Shown: one piece after another, positions 42,767 through 51,919 of the stretch
Layout of the letters: every line of letters starts with the position of its first letter
Position numbering within the stretch: position 1 is the stretch's first letter
Assembly (NCBI GenBank): GCA_012519885.1
Contig: JAAYPI010000053.1
Span: 1 to 64,000, forward strand
Reading direction: 5' to 3'
DNA: 64,000 nucleotides
Source: Bacteroidales bacterium
GTDB taxonomy: Bacteria; Bacteroidota; Bacteroidia; Bacteroidales; Paludibacteraceae
Program-made: the position numbers and the translations under genes
The notes under the pieces: model-generated
The model's database searches: none
The model's input: the letters and a program-made list of their open reading frames with translations, nothing else
What the model was told of the DNA's origin: nothing

Positions 42767-42797
42767 CAAAAATACGGTATAAAATTCATTTTTCAAA
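42767..42797 (-). promoter_or_regulatory. Predicted promoter for korAB
   Basis: On the minus strand TTTG (42797-42794), 19 bp spacer, TATTTTTG (42774-42767), an exact Bacteroidetes consensus. The transcript would start near 42760, giving a ~119-nt leader that contains the palindrome at 42683-42702. Confidence 0.7.
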
Positions 42798-42862
42798 GAA
42801 TTATTTCAAAAACGGACGCCAAAAATAGCTTGGATGTAACGAAAAGTAACTATAATCGTCTT

Positions 42863-43672
42863 TTAAATAATAAAAACTTCAGTAGGGGTAGTACGAGGTA
42901 AAGCTATTAGAGTACAATTAGTCCATAAATTAAATCTTTGATGGGCAATTTTTTTTTCGATGGTAGATAGTGCACATTCGGGCGAGTTGTTCTCTTTACT
43001 TAAATGACACAAAAAAATGTGTTGCCAATGTTCTTGGTAATTAATTGATAAGAATTCTGCTAATGCGTGGTTACTCAAGTGTCCTTTGTTGCTCAAAATA
43101 CGTTCTTTTAGATATGTTGGATAGGATGGATTTTCCAATAGGGTTTGTTCGTCATAATTGGATTCTACCACAAACGAGGTGGCATTCATTAAGTGTTGAG
43201 CTGCTTCAGTATTGATATACCCCAAGTCGGTAGCTATTGTAAATTTTTTTGTGCCTTGGCAAATGGTATACCCCACACAGTCAGAGGCATCATGTGATAC
43301 AGAGAAAGCCTCAATGGTGAAACTTCCAATTTCAATGATTTTATTTTTTGCAATGGGTCGTTTGCTATGTTGAAGTTTTTGCGTTACCTTGTAGCAACGA
43401 TTTATGCCGTCTAATATTTCAGGGGTTGAAAAAATGGGAATGTGGTGAATCTCTCCCAGTACACCTATAGATGCAATATGATCAAAGTGGTCGTGCGTTA
43501 CGAATATACCTAGTATTGATTCTAACGCAACGCCAATATCCTTCAACCTTTTTTTTATTGTTCTAACTCCAATACCAGCATCAATCAAAATGCCATGTTT
43601 TTCGTTTCCAACGTAATAACAGTTTCCACTACTTCCGCTAGCTAAACTGCAAAATTTAATTTGAGTAGACAT
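42863..43672 (-). CDS. Metallo-beta-lactamase-fold hydrolase (YycJ/WalJ-like)
   Basis: A 269-residue protein with the metal motif THDHFDH (H60, H62, D64, H65) and a start MSTQIKFCSLASGSSGNCYY, matching the YycJ/WalJ branch of metallo-beta-lactamase proteins. Members of this branch have 5'-3' exonuclease activity in some bacteria and are tied to cell-wall signalling in Firmicutes. ATG 43672 avoids overlap with the upstream channel gene, whose stop is 4 bp away. Function here is not certain. Confidence 0.87.
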   Translation of the reverse strand: MSTQIKFCSLASGSSGNCYYVGNEKHGILIDAGIGVRTIKKRLKDIGVALESILGIFVTHDHFDHIASIGVLGEIHHIPIFSTPEILDGINRCYKVTQKLQHSKRPIAKNKIIEIGSFTIEAFSVSHDASDCVGYTICQGTKKFTIATDLGYINTEAAQHLMNATSFVVESNYDEQTLLENPSYPTYLKERILSNKGHLSNHALAEFLSINYQEHWQHIFLCHLSKENNSPECALSTIEKKIAHQRFNLWTNCTLIALPRTTPTEVFII

Positions 43673-43676
43673 ATAC

Positions 43677-44291
43677 TTATTGAGAATCACGTAATTGGGG
43701 TAAGCTGATTTCGTATTTAACGGCTAAAAATCGCACTAAGACAATGCTACTAAAACCTATAACGTACGAGATTAATTCACTTAGGTTAAACACATGTAGG
43801 GATACTAAATACAAAATACCTCCTATAATAGATGCGATAGCATAAATCTCTTTTCTGAAAATTAAGGGTGTTTCGTTTATGAAAATATCTCTAATAATTC
43901 CACCTAAGCATCCTGTCATTACTCCCATTACAATAGCTATCCAATAAGAATAGCCAAATACTAATGTTTTTTCGATACCAGCAATTGTAAATACAGCTAA
44001 GCCTATTGTATCAAATACAAAAAACGAAGAAGATAATTTATTTACATATTTGCCTAATGCAACCACAAAAAGTAAAGCCATGAGAGTACTGATGAGGTAC
44101 CATCCTTGTTCCATCCAAAAAGGAGGTTGATCTAGTAATAGATCGCGTAAGGTTCCTCCTCCAATGGCAGTTACTAATCCTACAATATACGCACCAAACC
44201 AATCAAATTGTTTTTTTGAAGCCAAACGGATACCGCTAATTGCAAACGCAAAAGCTCCTAAAAAACTAAATACATCAATTATTGTTATCAT
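43677..44291 (-). CDS. TRIC/YadS-type membrane channel protein
   Basis: A 204-residue membrane protein with seven hydrophobic helices arranged as two repeats. The glycine motifs VGLVTAIGGGTLRDLLL and GVMTGCLGGIIRDIFI are typical of the UPF0126/TRIC family, which includes potassium-conducting trimeric channels. ATG 44291 begins the first membrane helix. It starts a two-gene operon with the metallo-hydrolase. Confidence 0.9.
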   Translation of the reverse strand: MITIIDVFSFLGAFAFAISGIRLASKKQFDWFGAYIVGLVTAIGGGTLRDLLLDQPPFWMEQGWYLISTLMALLFVVALGKYVNKLSSSFFVFDTIGLAVFTIAGIEKTLVFGYSYWIAIVMGVMTGCLGGIIRDIFINETPLIFRKEIYAIASIIGGILYLVSLHVFNLSELISYVIGFSSIVLVRFLAVKYEISLPQLRDSQ

Positions 44292-44320
44292 TTGAATTGA
44301 GTTTGTAAAAGTTTGAGTGG

Positions 44321-44328
44321 CAAAAGTA
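44321..44328 (-). promoter_or_regulatory. Candidate -7 box for the TRIC-hydrolase operon
   Basis: Minus strand TACTTTTG (TAnnTTTG), 30 bp before the start at 44291. A clean TTTG -33 box is not present. Confidence 0.4.
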
Positions 44329-44403
44329 CTAATTTTATTCATACGAATGACTTACCTGCCTTAAATAAATCTTAATTTTTATGTTATTTTTATTGTTAAA
44401 AAG

Positions 44404-44434
44404 TTTGTTTAATCATTTAAAAAAACTAATTTTG
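44404..44434 (+). promoter_or_regulatory. Predicted promoter for pulA
   Basis: TTTG at 44404-44407, 19 bp spacer, TAATTTTG at 44427-44434. Transcript start near 44441, leaving a leader of ~98 nt before the ATG at 44539. I found no obvious operator in the leader. Confidence 0.65.
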
Positions 44435-44538
44435 CGAATTACGTTTGATTTTTTTGAATACCTAAAACCCCAGCAAAGTGAAAGCAATTCTACTAGTATT
44501 AGTAACAACATTTTTATATCAGAATAAGAAAAAAGAGC

Positions 44539-46545
44539 ATGAGAAAAATAAATCTATTTTTGGTTTCCGTAATTGCGTTATTGCTTATGTCGTGTGTTAA
44601 TTTGCCTAAGGAGTACGCTTCGTATGATGACTATCCAGTATACGAAGGCAATGATTTAGAGGTCGTATACTCCCCTTTACATACTAAATTTAGGCTATGG
44701 TCACCTGCTGCAAAAGAAGCCAAATTAAATCTATATCATGAAGGTCTGGGAGGAGAACCTTTTGATGTTGTAAAATTAAAATATGATATAGATGGTACTT
44801 GGGTAGCTACTGTTGATGGCGACTTAAAGGGTAAGTTTTATACTTTTCAAATATTTCAGCAAGATAGATGGTGGGACGAAACTCCTGGAATTTGGGCAAA
44901 AGCTGTTGGTGTAAATGGAAATAGGGGAGCTATCATTGATATGTCGGAAACCAATCCCTCTGGTTGGGAAGATGTGAAAAGACCAGCAATGAAAAATTTT
45001 ACTGATGCTGTGCTTTACGAGTTGCATGTGCGTGATTTTTCTACATCTGAACAATCGGGTATGCAATATAAAGGAAAGTTTTTAGCTTTTACCGAGATGG
45101 GGACTGTAAATGCTGAAGGTAAAAAAACGGGCGTTGAACATCTAAAGGAATTAGGTATAACACATGTACAACTTTTACCAATATATGATTATGCCTCTGT
45201 GGATGAAACAAAATTAGATGAAAATCAGTACAACTGGGGGTACGATCCTAAAAATTATAATGTTCCTGAAGGAGCTTATTCTACCGACCCTTATAATCCA
45301 ACGGCTCGAATTATTGAATTAAAGAAAGCCATTCAATCATTGAAAAATAATGGTATCCGTGTGATTATGGATGTTGTTTATAATCATACCTTTTGGGGAG
45401 TTCAATCGCATTTAAATTTAACTGCTCCTGGGTATTTCTATCGTTTTAAAGAAGATGGAAGTTGGTCTAATGCATCAGGATGCGGTAACGAAACAGCCTC
45501 AGAAAGAGCAATGGTTCGTAAATATATTATTGAATCGTGTAAATATTGGGTAAATGAATACAAAGTAGATGGTTTTCGATTTGATTTGATGGGTATCCAT
45601 GATATTGAAACATTAAATTTACTACGTGCAGAATTAGATAAAATTGACCCCTCTATTACTATACATGGTGAAGGATGGACAGCAGAGTGGGATTTCCCCT
45701 TACCTTTTGAGAAACGTGCTATTAAACAACATGCCAAACAATTAAATAATATTGCTGTATTTAGTGATGATATTCGTGATGGCATAAGAGGAACTTGGGA
45801 TAACAATAAGGTGCCTGGTTTTATGGCAGGTGTGCATGGGTACGAAGAAAGTATAAAGTTTGGTGTAGTAGGAGCTACCCAGCATAATCAGCTTAATTAC
45901 GATTCTGTTAAGTATGCAAAAGCACCCTATGCTAATCATCCGACTCAAGTAATAAATTATGTTTCTTGTCATGATGATTTGTGTTTGCATGACAAAATTA
46001 TTTATTCAGCTCCTGAAGGTGCATCAGACAAAGAGAAACATCGTTTTAATAAATTGGCTCAAACCATCGTATTTACTGCACAAGGCGTGCCTTTTATGTA
46101 TGCTGGAGAAGAATTGAAACGTGATAAACAAAGGGTTCATAACACTTATCAATCGCCAGATAGCATAAATCAAATTGATTGGACGTTTAAAACGACAAAC
46201 TATGATATTTTTGAATATTATCGTAATTTAATTAGCTTACGAAAACAGCATCCTGCTTTTAGAATGCCCACTCAAGAAATGGTGCAAAAACATTTACGTT
46301 TTATTAATGTGAAAGAACCAGCTCTTGTTGCTTATACAATTGATGATTATGCAAATGGGGATTCTTGGAGGCGTATTTTAGTTATTTATAACGGAAATAG
46401 ATATGCTATCAACATGGCAATTCCTGTAGAAAATTGGGTTGTTGTAGCTAATGGGGAAGAAATAAACTTGAATGGAATTTTTAAGCATAACAAACAAGAA
46501 ATTACAGTACCTGCCTCGTCAGCACTGATTATGTATGCTGATTAA
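44539..46545 (+). CDS. pulA: Type I pullulanase lipoprotein (GH13)
   Basis: A 668-residue GH13 enzyme. A lipoprotein signal ends in LLMSC (Cys at ~19). An N-terminal CBM48-like beta domain (~45-130, TKFRLWSPAAKEAKLNLYHE) precedes the catalytic barrel, with VIMDVVYNHTFWG, the nucleophile region VDGFRFDLMGIHD, the acid IHGEGW and VSCHDDLCLHDK. Pullulanase cuts alpha-1,6 branches in pullulan, glycogen or starch. The lipid anchor suggests activity at the envelope, on imported or surface glucans. The gene stands alone; the following gene starts 70 bp later. Confidence 0.93.
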   Translation: MRKINLFLVSVIALLLMSCVNLPKEYASYDDYPVYEGNDLEVVYSPLHTKFRLWSPAAKEAKLNLYHEGLGGEPFDVVKLKYDIDGTWVATVDGDLKGKFYTFQIFQQDRWWDETPGIWAKAVGVNGNRGAIIDMSETNPSGWEDVKRPAMKNFTDAVLYELHVRDFSTSEQSGMQYKGKFLAFTEMGTVNAEGKKTGVEHLKELGITHVQLLPIYDYASVDETKLDENQYNWGYDPKNYNVPEGAYSTDPYNPTARIIELKKAIQSLKNNGIRVIMDVVYNHTFWGVQSHLNLTAPGYFYRFKEDGSWSNASGCGNETASERAMVRKYIIESCKYWVNEYKVDGFRFDLMGIHDIETLNLLRAELDKIDPSITIHGEGWTAEWDFPLPFEKRAIKQHAKQLNNIAVFSDDIRDGIRGTWDNNKVPGFMAGVHGYEESIKFGVVGATQHNQLNYDSVKYAKAPYANHPTQVINYVSCHDDLCLHDKIIYSAPEGASDKEKHRFNKLAQTIVFTAQGVPFMYAGEELKRDKQRVHNTYQSPDSINQIDWTFKTTNYDIFEYYRNLISLRKQHPAFRMPTQEMVQKHLRFINVKEPALVAYTIDDYANGDSWRRILVIYNGNRYAINMAIPVENWVVVANGEEINLNGIFKHNKQEITVPASSALIMYAD

Positions 46546-46615
46546 ATACTGGTAGTTGATTAATTAGCATGTTAAACTTAGAAAAAAAACGCATAGACTT
46601 ATATTTTGTTTACCT

Positions 46616-47710
46616 ATGAAAACAAACGAATTGGCTGATATACTAAATGAATTTGCTCCAGTTTCGTTACAAGAAAAATGGGATAATGCGGGTTTACTGA
46701 TTGATAACGAAAATAGTTATATTACAGGTGTGTTACTTTGTTTAGATGTTACAGAAAAAGTTGTAGATGAGGCTATTCAAAAAAAATGCAACTTTATTTT
46801 AGCACATCATCCGTTAATTTTTAAAGGGTTAACTAAAATTACGCAACATACATATACAGAGAGATGTGTGCGGAAAGCCATCCAACATAATATTGCTATT
46901 TATGCTGCACATACCAATATGGATGTGGTAATGAATGGCGTGAGTAGTATGATGTGTAAGCAATTGGGGGCAACTGATTTGCATGTGTTAATGCCAACAG
47001 AAAATGGACTTGCTAAGTTAGTCTGTTATGTGCCAAACACATATGCTGATAAAATAAAGGAAGCTTTGTTTATGGTAGGAGTAGGCCATATTGGTAATTA
47101 TGATTGTTGTAGTTTCTCTTCTACAGGAATTGGTTCTTTTCGAGCAAATAATGAAGCACATCCATTTGTGGGAGAATGTAATAACTTGCACCACGAGAAT
47201 GAGTGTCGCATAGAGATGATTTTGCCCACTCGATTGATAAAAAAAGCTGAAGAAACTCTCAAAATGGTTCATCCTTATGAAGAGCCAGCTTATGATTTTA
47301 TTCCGTTAGTAAATAGAGACTATTCTGTAGGATTAGGTATGGTAGCCACTTTGGCTTCTCCAATGAATGAGATGGACTTTATGGATATGTTGAAACAAAA
47401 ATTTGGATGCAAGATGCTACGTACGTCAACCTTAACAAATAAGATGATAAAAAAAGTTGCTGTGTGTGGAGGTAGTGGGCGTTCGTTGATACAACAAGCA
47501 ATAAATCACAAGGCAGATGCTTATGTAACAGCAGATATTTCGTATCATGACTTTTTTTTACCCGAAAATCGTTTACTTTTGGTCGATATTGGACATTTTG
47601 AGTCTGAACATTTTATAAAAGACATTTTTTTTGATTTAATTTCAAAAAAAATGCCTACATTTGCAATCCATTTTTCAGAGAATGAGCATAATCCTGTTCT
47701 CTATTTTTGA
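46616..47710 (+). CDS. Nif3-like dinuclear metal protein (YqfO type)
   Basis: A 364-residue protein with Nif3 halves split by an inserted PII-like domain, as in YqfO. Metal ligands lie in LAHHPLIFKG, AHTNMDVV and near the C-terminus VDIGHFESE. The N-terminal motif LQEKWDNAGLLID is diagnostic. Members are proposed GTP cyclohydrolase-like hydrolases, but the cellular role is not settled. It precedes the zinc-ribbon coiled-coil gene by 47 bp; this pair is conserved in many bacteria. Confidence 0.92.
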   Translation: MKTNELADILNEFAPVSLQEKWDNAGLLIDNENSYITGVLLCLDVTEKVVDEAIQKKCNFILAHHPLIFKGLTKITQHTYTERCVRKAIQHNIAIYAAHTNMDVVMNGVSSMMCKQLGATDLHVLMPTENGLAKLVCYVPNTYADKIKEALFMVGVGHIGNYDCCSFSSTGIGSFRANNEAHPFVGECNNLHHENECRIEMILPTRLIKKAEETLKMVHPYEEPAYDFIPLVNRDYSVGLGMVATLASPMNEMDFMDMLKQKFGCKMLRTSTLTNKMIKKVAVCGGSGRSLIQQAINHKADAYVTADISYHDFFLPENRLLLVDIGHFESEHFIKDIFFDLISKKMPTFAIHFSENEHNPVLYF

Positions 47711-47757
47711 TAAATAAGCATTTTATTTGAGATAATACCCACAAAATAACCTGTAGT

Positions 47758-48513
47758 ATGGCTGAAAAAAAGACTGAAATTGAAATTTCAATAGAACAAA
47801 AACTCAGAGCTTTGTATGATTTACAAACCATTTATTCTGATATAGACAGAATAAAAACGTTAAGAGGCGAACTTCCTTTAGAAGTACAAGATTTAGAAGA
47901 TGAAATCATTGGTTTGCAAACTCGTATTACCAAATACGATGCTGATGTAGAAGAGTTGACAAACAGAATTGTAAATAGAAAAGTAGATATTCAGAATGCA
48001 ACTGCTTTGATAACAAAGTACCAAGAACAAATTAATAATGTAAGAAATAATCGAGAGTTTGACCATTTGACAAAAGAGGTTGAATATCAAACACTTGAGA
48101 TTGAACATTGTGAAAAAAATATACGTGAATTCACAGTTGCCATTGATGTAAAAAAAGAAGAAAAAGCAAAAGCTCTTGCTCAGCTAGAAGATATGAATGC
48201 TAATTTGAAAGAGAAAAAAGAAGAATTAGAAGAAATTGTATCAGAAACTAGACAAGAAGAAGAAAAGCTTCGAGATGATGCTAAGCAGTTGGAAAAATTG
48301 ATAGAAGATCGTTTATTGCAAGCATTTAAACGTATTCGTAAAAATGCACGTAATGGTTTAGCTGTGGTATATATTCAACGTGATGCATGTGGCGGTTGTT
48401 TTAATAAAATTCCACCTCAAAGACAGTTGGATATTCGCCTACGTAAAAAAATTATTGTATGCGAACATTGCGGACGTATTTTAGTTGATTCCGAACTAGC
48501 TAACGCTGAATAA
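47758..48513 (+). CDS. Coiled-coil zinc-ribbon protein (CdsZ-like)
   Basis: A 251-residue protein: a long coiled coil (~1-190, rich in Glu, Lys, Leu heptads) and a C4 zinc ribbon at the end with CGGC and CEHCG. Such proteins occur beside Nif3-like genes in many phyla; the function is not known, though some are linked to secretion in other bacteria. A 10-bp hairpin terminator follows. Confidence 0.9.
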   Translation: MAEKKTEIEISIEQKLRALYDLQTIYSDIDRIKTLRGELPLEVQDLEDEIIGLQTRITKYDADVEELTNRIVNRKVDIQNATALITKYQEQINNVRNNREFDHLTKEVEYQTLEIEHCEKNIREFTVAIDVKKEEKAKALAQLEDMNANLKEKKEELEEIVSETRQEEEKLRDDAKQLEKLIEDRLLQAFKRIRKNARNGLAVVYIQRDACGGCFNKIPPQRQLDIRLRKKIIVCEHCGRILVDSELANAE

Positions 48514-48530
48514 ATTCTATTTTTATAGTT

Positions 48531-48564
48531 AATAGCCTGATATATGTGTCAGGCTATTTTTTTT
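48531..48564 (+). terminator. Terminator after the zinc-ribbon gene
   Basis: AATAGCCTGA (48531-48540) pairs exactly with TCAGGCTATT (48549-48558), eight-base loop, then a run of T. Confidence 0.88.
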
Positions 48565-48596
48565 ATTTTTATCCTACTTAATGTCATTATTTTTGT

Positions 48597-50846
48597 ATGG
48601 GGGAAATACATTTAGTTTCTGATTTAGCCATTATCTTAATTGCTGCTGGTATTGTTACGTTGCTTTTTAAGCGACTTAAGCAACCTATGGTTTTGGGATA
48701 TATTGTGGCTGGATTTTTAGTGGGACCTTATTTTGATGTTTTACCCACAATTATAGAAAAGGAGAGTGTGCATCAGTGGTCTGAAATTGGTGTGATTTTT
48801 CTTTTGTTTGCATTGGGGCTTGAGTTTAGTTTTAAAAAACTAATGCATGTTGGCAGTTCAGCTCTTATTACAGCAGGAACTGAAGTTGTAACGATGTTTT
48901 CGTTGGGCATATTGGTAGGGTATTTACTTCATTGGACAATGATTGAAAGTTTTATGCTTGGTGGTATGCTTTCAATGTCATCAACTACCATCATTATCAA
49001 GGCGTTTGACGATTTAGGAATTCGCAAGCATAAATTTACCTCTATTGTTTTTGGTACCTTAGTCGTTGAAGATATAGTTGCCATTGTTATGATGGTTTTA
49101 GTATCAACAGTTGCTTTAAGTAAAGAATTTGCAGGTATTGACATGTTATACAGCATTGTTAAATTAGCCTTTTTCTTGGTATTGTGGTTTTTGGTAGGGA
49201 TTTATGTTTTTCCCTCTTTTTTTCAAAAAGCTCGAAAGTGGATGAACGATGAAAATTTGTTGATTATTTCCATTGGGTTTTGTTTTGGAATGGTAGCAAT
49301 GGCTACTTATACAGGTTTCTCAGCCGCATTGGGAGCATTTATAATGGGGTCAATTTTTGCCGAAACAGTGGAAGGAGAGCATATTGAAAAATTGTCTAAA
49401 GGCATTAAAGATTTATTTGGTGCTATATTTTTTGTATCTGTTGGTATGATGGTTGACCCATCTGTATTAGTTGAATATTGGTTTCCTGTGTTATTGCTTA
49501 CGTTATCAACGATCTTTGGCAAAGCCTTTTTCTCCTTTTTGGGGGTGTTACTTTCTGGTCAAGATTTACGTACAGCCATTCAGTCAGGTATGAGTTTAGC
49601 TCAAATCGGAGAGTTTGCGTTTATTATAGCAACATTGGGTTATACTTTAGGCATAATGAGCCCGCATATATATCCTATTATAGTAGCAGTATCGGTTATT
49701 TCTACCTTTACAACTCCTTACATTATACGATTAGCTAATCCTTTATATGAGTGGATATATCCGCGTTTATCAAGCAATACCAAAGAAACATTAGCCAAAT
49801 ATGTAACTTATTCAAATAGGGTGACGACTAGCAGCGATTGGAAACAATTATTGAGAGCGTTTGCTGTGCAAGTAATTGGCTATACCGTGATTTGTGTTGG
49901 TATCATTTTATTTATGTTTCATTTTGTTCATCCTTTTCTACTAGAAAAATTAAATGTCTGGATGCCTAATGTATTGATTAATCTTTTTCAGGCTTTGTTG
50001 ACTATTGCATTTTTATTTCCTTTTTTAAAAGGATTAATGGTAAACAGAAATAGAAAACAAGATATATTTTTAAAACTATGGAATGAAAATAAAGTTACAC
50101 GAGGAGGATTGATGTCATTATTATTGTTGCGTGTTTTTATAGCTGTTGTATTAGTAACTTTTGTATTATATTCTTGTTTTACACATAGTTATTTGTTCGT
50201 TATTTTAGTAGCATTGGCTATTGTCTTGTTTATATTGTTTTCTAGAGTTTCGTTTTTACATTATGCGAAAATAGAAAAGAGATTTATTTCAAATTTACAC
50301 ACGAAAGAAGAATTAGACAAGCAGCAAAAACCTTTACGAACAAGTTTTTATTCACATTTTGCACATCAAAATATACATTTAGCGGTTGTTGAAACATCTG
50401 TTGATTCGCCATATATTGGACAAAAGATTAGTGAAACTAATATTAAGGAGGCTTTTGGTGTATCCATTATTAAAATTATAAGAGGAAAAAATTTTATTTA
50501 TTTGCCGACAGGAGAGGAGCGTATTTACCCATATGATCAGTTATTGGTATTGGGCAATGATGAACAAATAGAACGGTTGAATACAGTGATGGAACAAAAA
50601 GAAGACATAGATATCCCAAAAGCAAATATTGATGTTACGTTAACGTCATTTATAGTACAAGAGGGCTCTTCTTTAATCGGTAAAAGTATTATTCAATCTG
50701 GTATCAGAAACGTGGGGTGTATGATTATTGGAATAGAGAGACACAACCTTACCATAATGAATCCCGATTCGTCTGAGATTATTCAACTAGCTGATATTAT
50801 TTGGATTGTAGGGGATAAACAAAACATACAAAAGACGATGTGTTGA
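48597..50846 (+). CDS. CPA2-type cation:proton antiporter with two TrkA-C domains
   Basis: A 749-residue protein. About twelve membrane helices (~1-380) follow the CPA2 pattern (LFALGLEFSFKKL, GGMLSMSSTTIIIKAFDDLG, VFGTLVVEDIVAIVMMVL). A second hydrophobic block (~420-560) follows. The C-terminus has two TrkA-C/RCK-C-like domains (~590-665 and ~675-749: YIGQKISETNIKEAFGVSII, LIGKSIIQSGIRNVGCMIIG) with no TrkA-N domain. It should exchange K+ or Na+ for H+ under control of the C-terminal domains. It converges with the CaCA gene at 6 bp distance and no terminator. Confidence 0.9.
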   Translation: MGEIHLVSDLAIILIAAGIVTLLFKRLKQPMVLGYIVAGFLVGPYFDVLPTIIEKESVHQWSEIGVIFLLFALGLEFSFKKLMHVGSSALITAGTEVVTMFSLGILVGYLLHWTMIESFMLGGMLSMSSTTIIIKAFDDLGIRKHKFTSIVFGTLVVEDIVAIVMMVLVSTVALSKEFAGIDMLYSIVKLAFFLVLWFLVGIYVFPSFFQKARKWMNDENLLIISIGFCFGMVAMATYTGFSAALGAFIMGSIFAETVEGEHIEKLSKGIKDLFGAIFFVSVGMMVDPSVLVEYWFPVLLLTLSTIFGKAFFSFLGVLLSGQDLRTAIQSGMSLAQIGEFAFIIATLGYTLGIMSPHIYPIIVAVSVISTFTTPYIIRLANPLYEWIYPRLSSNTKETLAKYVTYSNRVTTSSDWKQLLRAFAVQVIGYTVICVGIILFMFHFVHPFLLEKLNVWMPNVLINLFQALLTIAFLFPFLKGLMVNRNRKQDIFLKLWNENKVTRGGLMSLLLLRVFIAVVLVTFVLYSCFTHSYLFVILVALAIVLFILFSRVSFLHYAKIEKRFISNLHTKEELDKQQKPLRTSFYSHFAHQNIHLAVVETSVDSPYIGQKISETNIKEAFGVSIIKIIRGKNFIYLPTGEERIYPYDQLLVLGNDEQIERLNTVMEQKEDIDIPKANIDVTLTSFIVQEGSSLIGKSIIQSGIRNVGCMIIGIERHNLTIMNPDSSEIIQLADIIWIVGDKQNIQKTMC

Positions 50847-50852
50847 GGTTTT

Positions 50853-51803
50853 CTATAATGTAATGGATGCGATATATGTAATAAACAAGCCAAGCATTAT
50901 AAACCCTTCTTTACGAGATATAGTATGTGACTTTCCAATAAATAAAAGCCCAAATAACAAGACACTACATGCTATATTAACATAGATATCGTACATTGCA
51001 GCCGAAGATACTTGTACCGAACTAATGGTAGCTGAAGTTCCTAATACAAAGAAAGTATTGAAAATATTAGAACCGACAATATTGCCAATTGCTATATCTG
51101 TTTTCTGTTTACGAGCAGCTACCACACTTGTTGCTAATTCGGGTAATGATGTTCCTATTCCAACAATAATAATACCAATGATGCGTTGACTGATACCAAA
51201 GGTTTCTGCCAAATTAGTAGCTCCATACACTATAGCTTTTCCTCCTGCCCCTAACAATGTTAATCCAAGTACAATGAGTAGAGTTGAAACTAAAATAGAG
51301 TAATCTTTTGTTTCAATATCTTCGTCATTTTTACTTTTAATGGTAAGAGAGATGTTATACGCTATAAAAACTAAGAAGAACAATAATAACATCATTCCAT
51401 CAATATGAGTTATTGCTGATTGAGTAGCGTGATCAATCAATTGATCTGAAGCTAAAAAGAAAACAGCAATAGCAGCCATAACACTTAGTGGGATTTCTAT
51501 CCAAGTAGTTTGTTTTTTTACTGTTAAAGGGTATATAATAGCTGATGTTCCGAGTATGAGTAGAATATTAGCAATATTACTCCCCAAGATATTTCCTAAA
51601 ACGATATCGCTGTTATTTTCAAGCGAGGCAAACAGATTGACGACAAATTCGGGAGCAGAGGTGCCAAAAGAAACAATTGTAAGACCAATAACGATACTTG
51701 GTATTTGTAATTTTTTGGCAAAACTAGCTGCTGCTTCAACAAGCTTATCTGCACCATAGACCAATGCCACAAAACCACCAAGTAACAATAAAATATCCAT
51801 CAT
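50853..51803 (-). CDS. CaCA-family sodium/calcium antiporter (YrbG-like)
   Basis: About 316 residues with ten membrane helices and both alpha repeats: SFGTSAPEFVVNLFASLENN with GNILGSNIANILLILG, and VGIGTSLPELATSVVAARKQ with GNIVGSNIFNTFFVLG. It exchanges Ca2+ (or another cation) for Na+ or H+. The reading frame also allows a GTG start at 51815, but that leaves only a ~7-nt leader from the predicted promoter; ATG 51803 or 51800 is more likely. It runs in the same direction as the carotenoid operon but has its own promoter. Confidence 0.9.
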   Translation of the reverse strand: MMDILLLLGGFVALVYGADKLVEAAASFAKKLQIPSIVIGLTIVSFGTSAPEFVVNLFASLENNSDIVLGNILGSNIANILLILGTSAIIYPLTVKKQTTWIEIPLSVMAAIAVFFLASDQLIDHATQSAITHIDGMMLLLFFLVFIAYNISLTIKSKNDEDIETKDYSILVSTLLIVLGLTLLGAGGKAIVYGATNLAETFGISQRIIGIIIVGIGTSLPELATSVVAARKQKTDIAIGNIVGSNIFNTFFVLGTSATISSVQVSSAAMYDIYVNIACSVLLFGLLFIGKSHTISRKEGFIMLGLFITYIASITL

Positions 51804-51828
51804 AGCTATCTTCACATTTAATGAAATA

Positions 51829-51857
51829 CAAAGATATTGGTTTATACTGGGAACAAA
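51829..51857 (-). promoter_or_regulatory. Predicted promoter for the CaCA antiporter gene
   Basis: Minus strand TTTG (51857-51854), 17 bp spacer, TATCTTTG (51836-51829). Transcript start near 51822. Confidence 0.55.
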
Positions 51858-51919
51858 AAAATTACATGACTGTTTTTTGCTTAAAAAATGTTACTTCTCT
51901 TTATTACTTACAAAGAACT

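Noticed and set aside
45438-45806. 122-codon open frame on the minus strand inside pulA
   Set aside because: Shadow of the catalytic domain of the pullulanase.
48588-48595. TATTTTTG just before the CPA2 antiporter ATG as a promoter box
   Set aside because: Transcription would start inside the gene, and no TTTG lies at the right distance. No alternative start codon exists nearby, so the match is probably chance.
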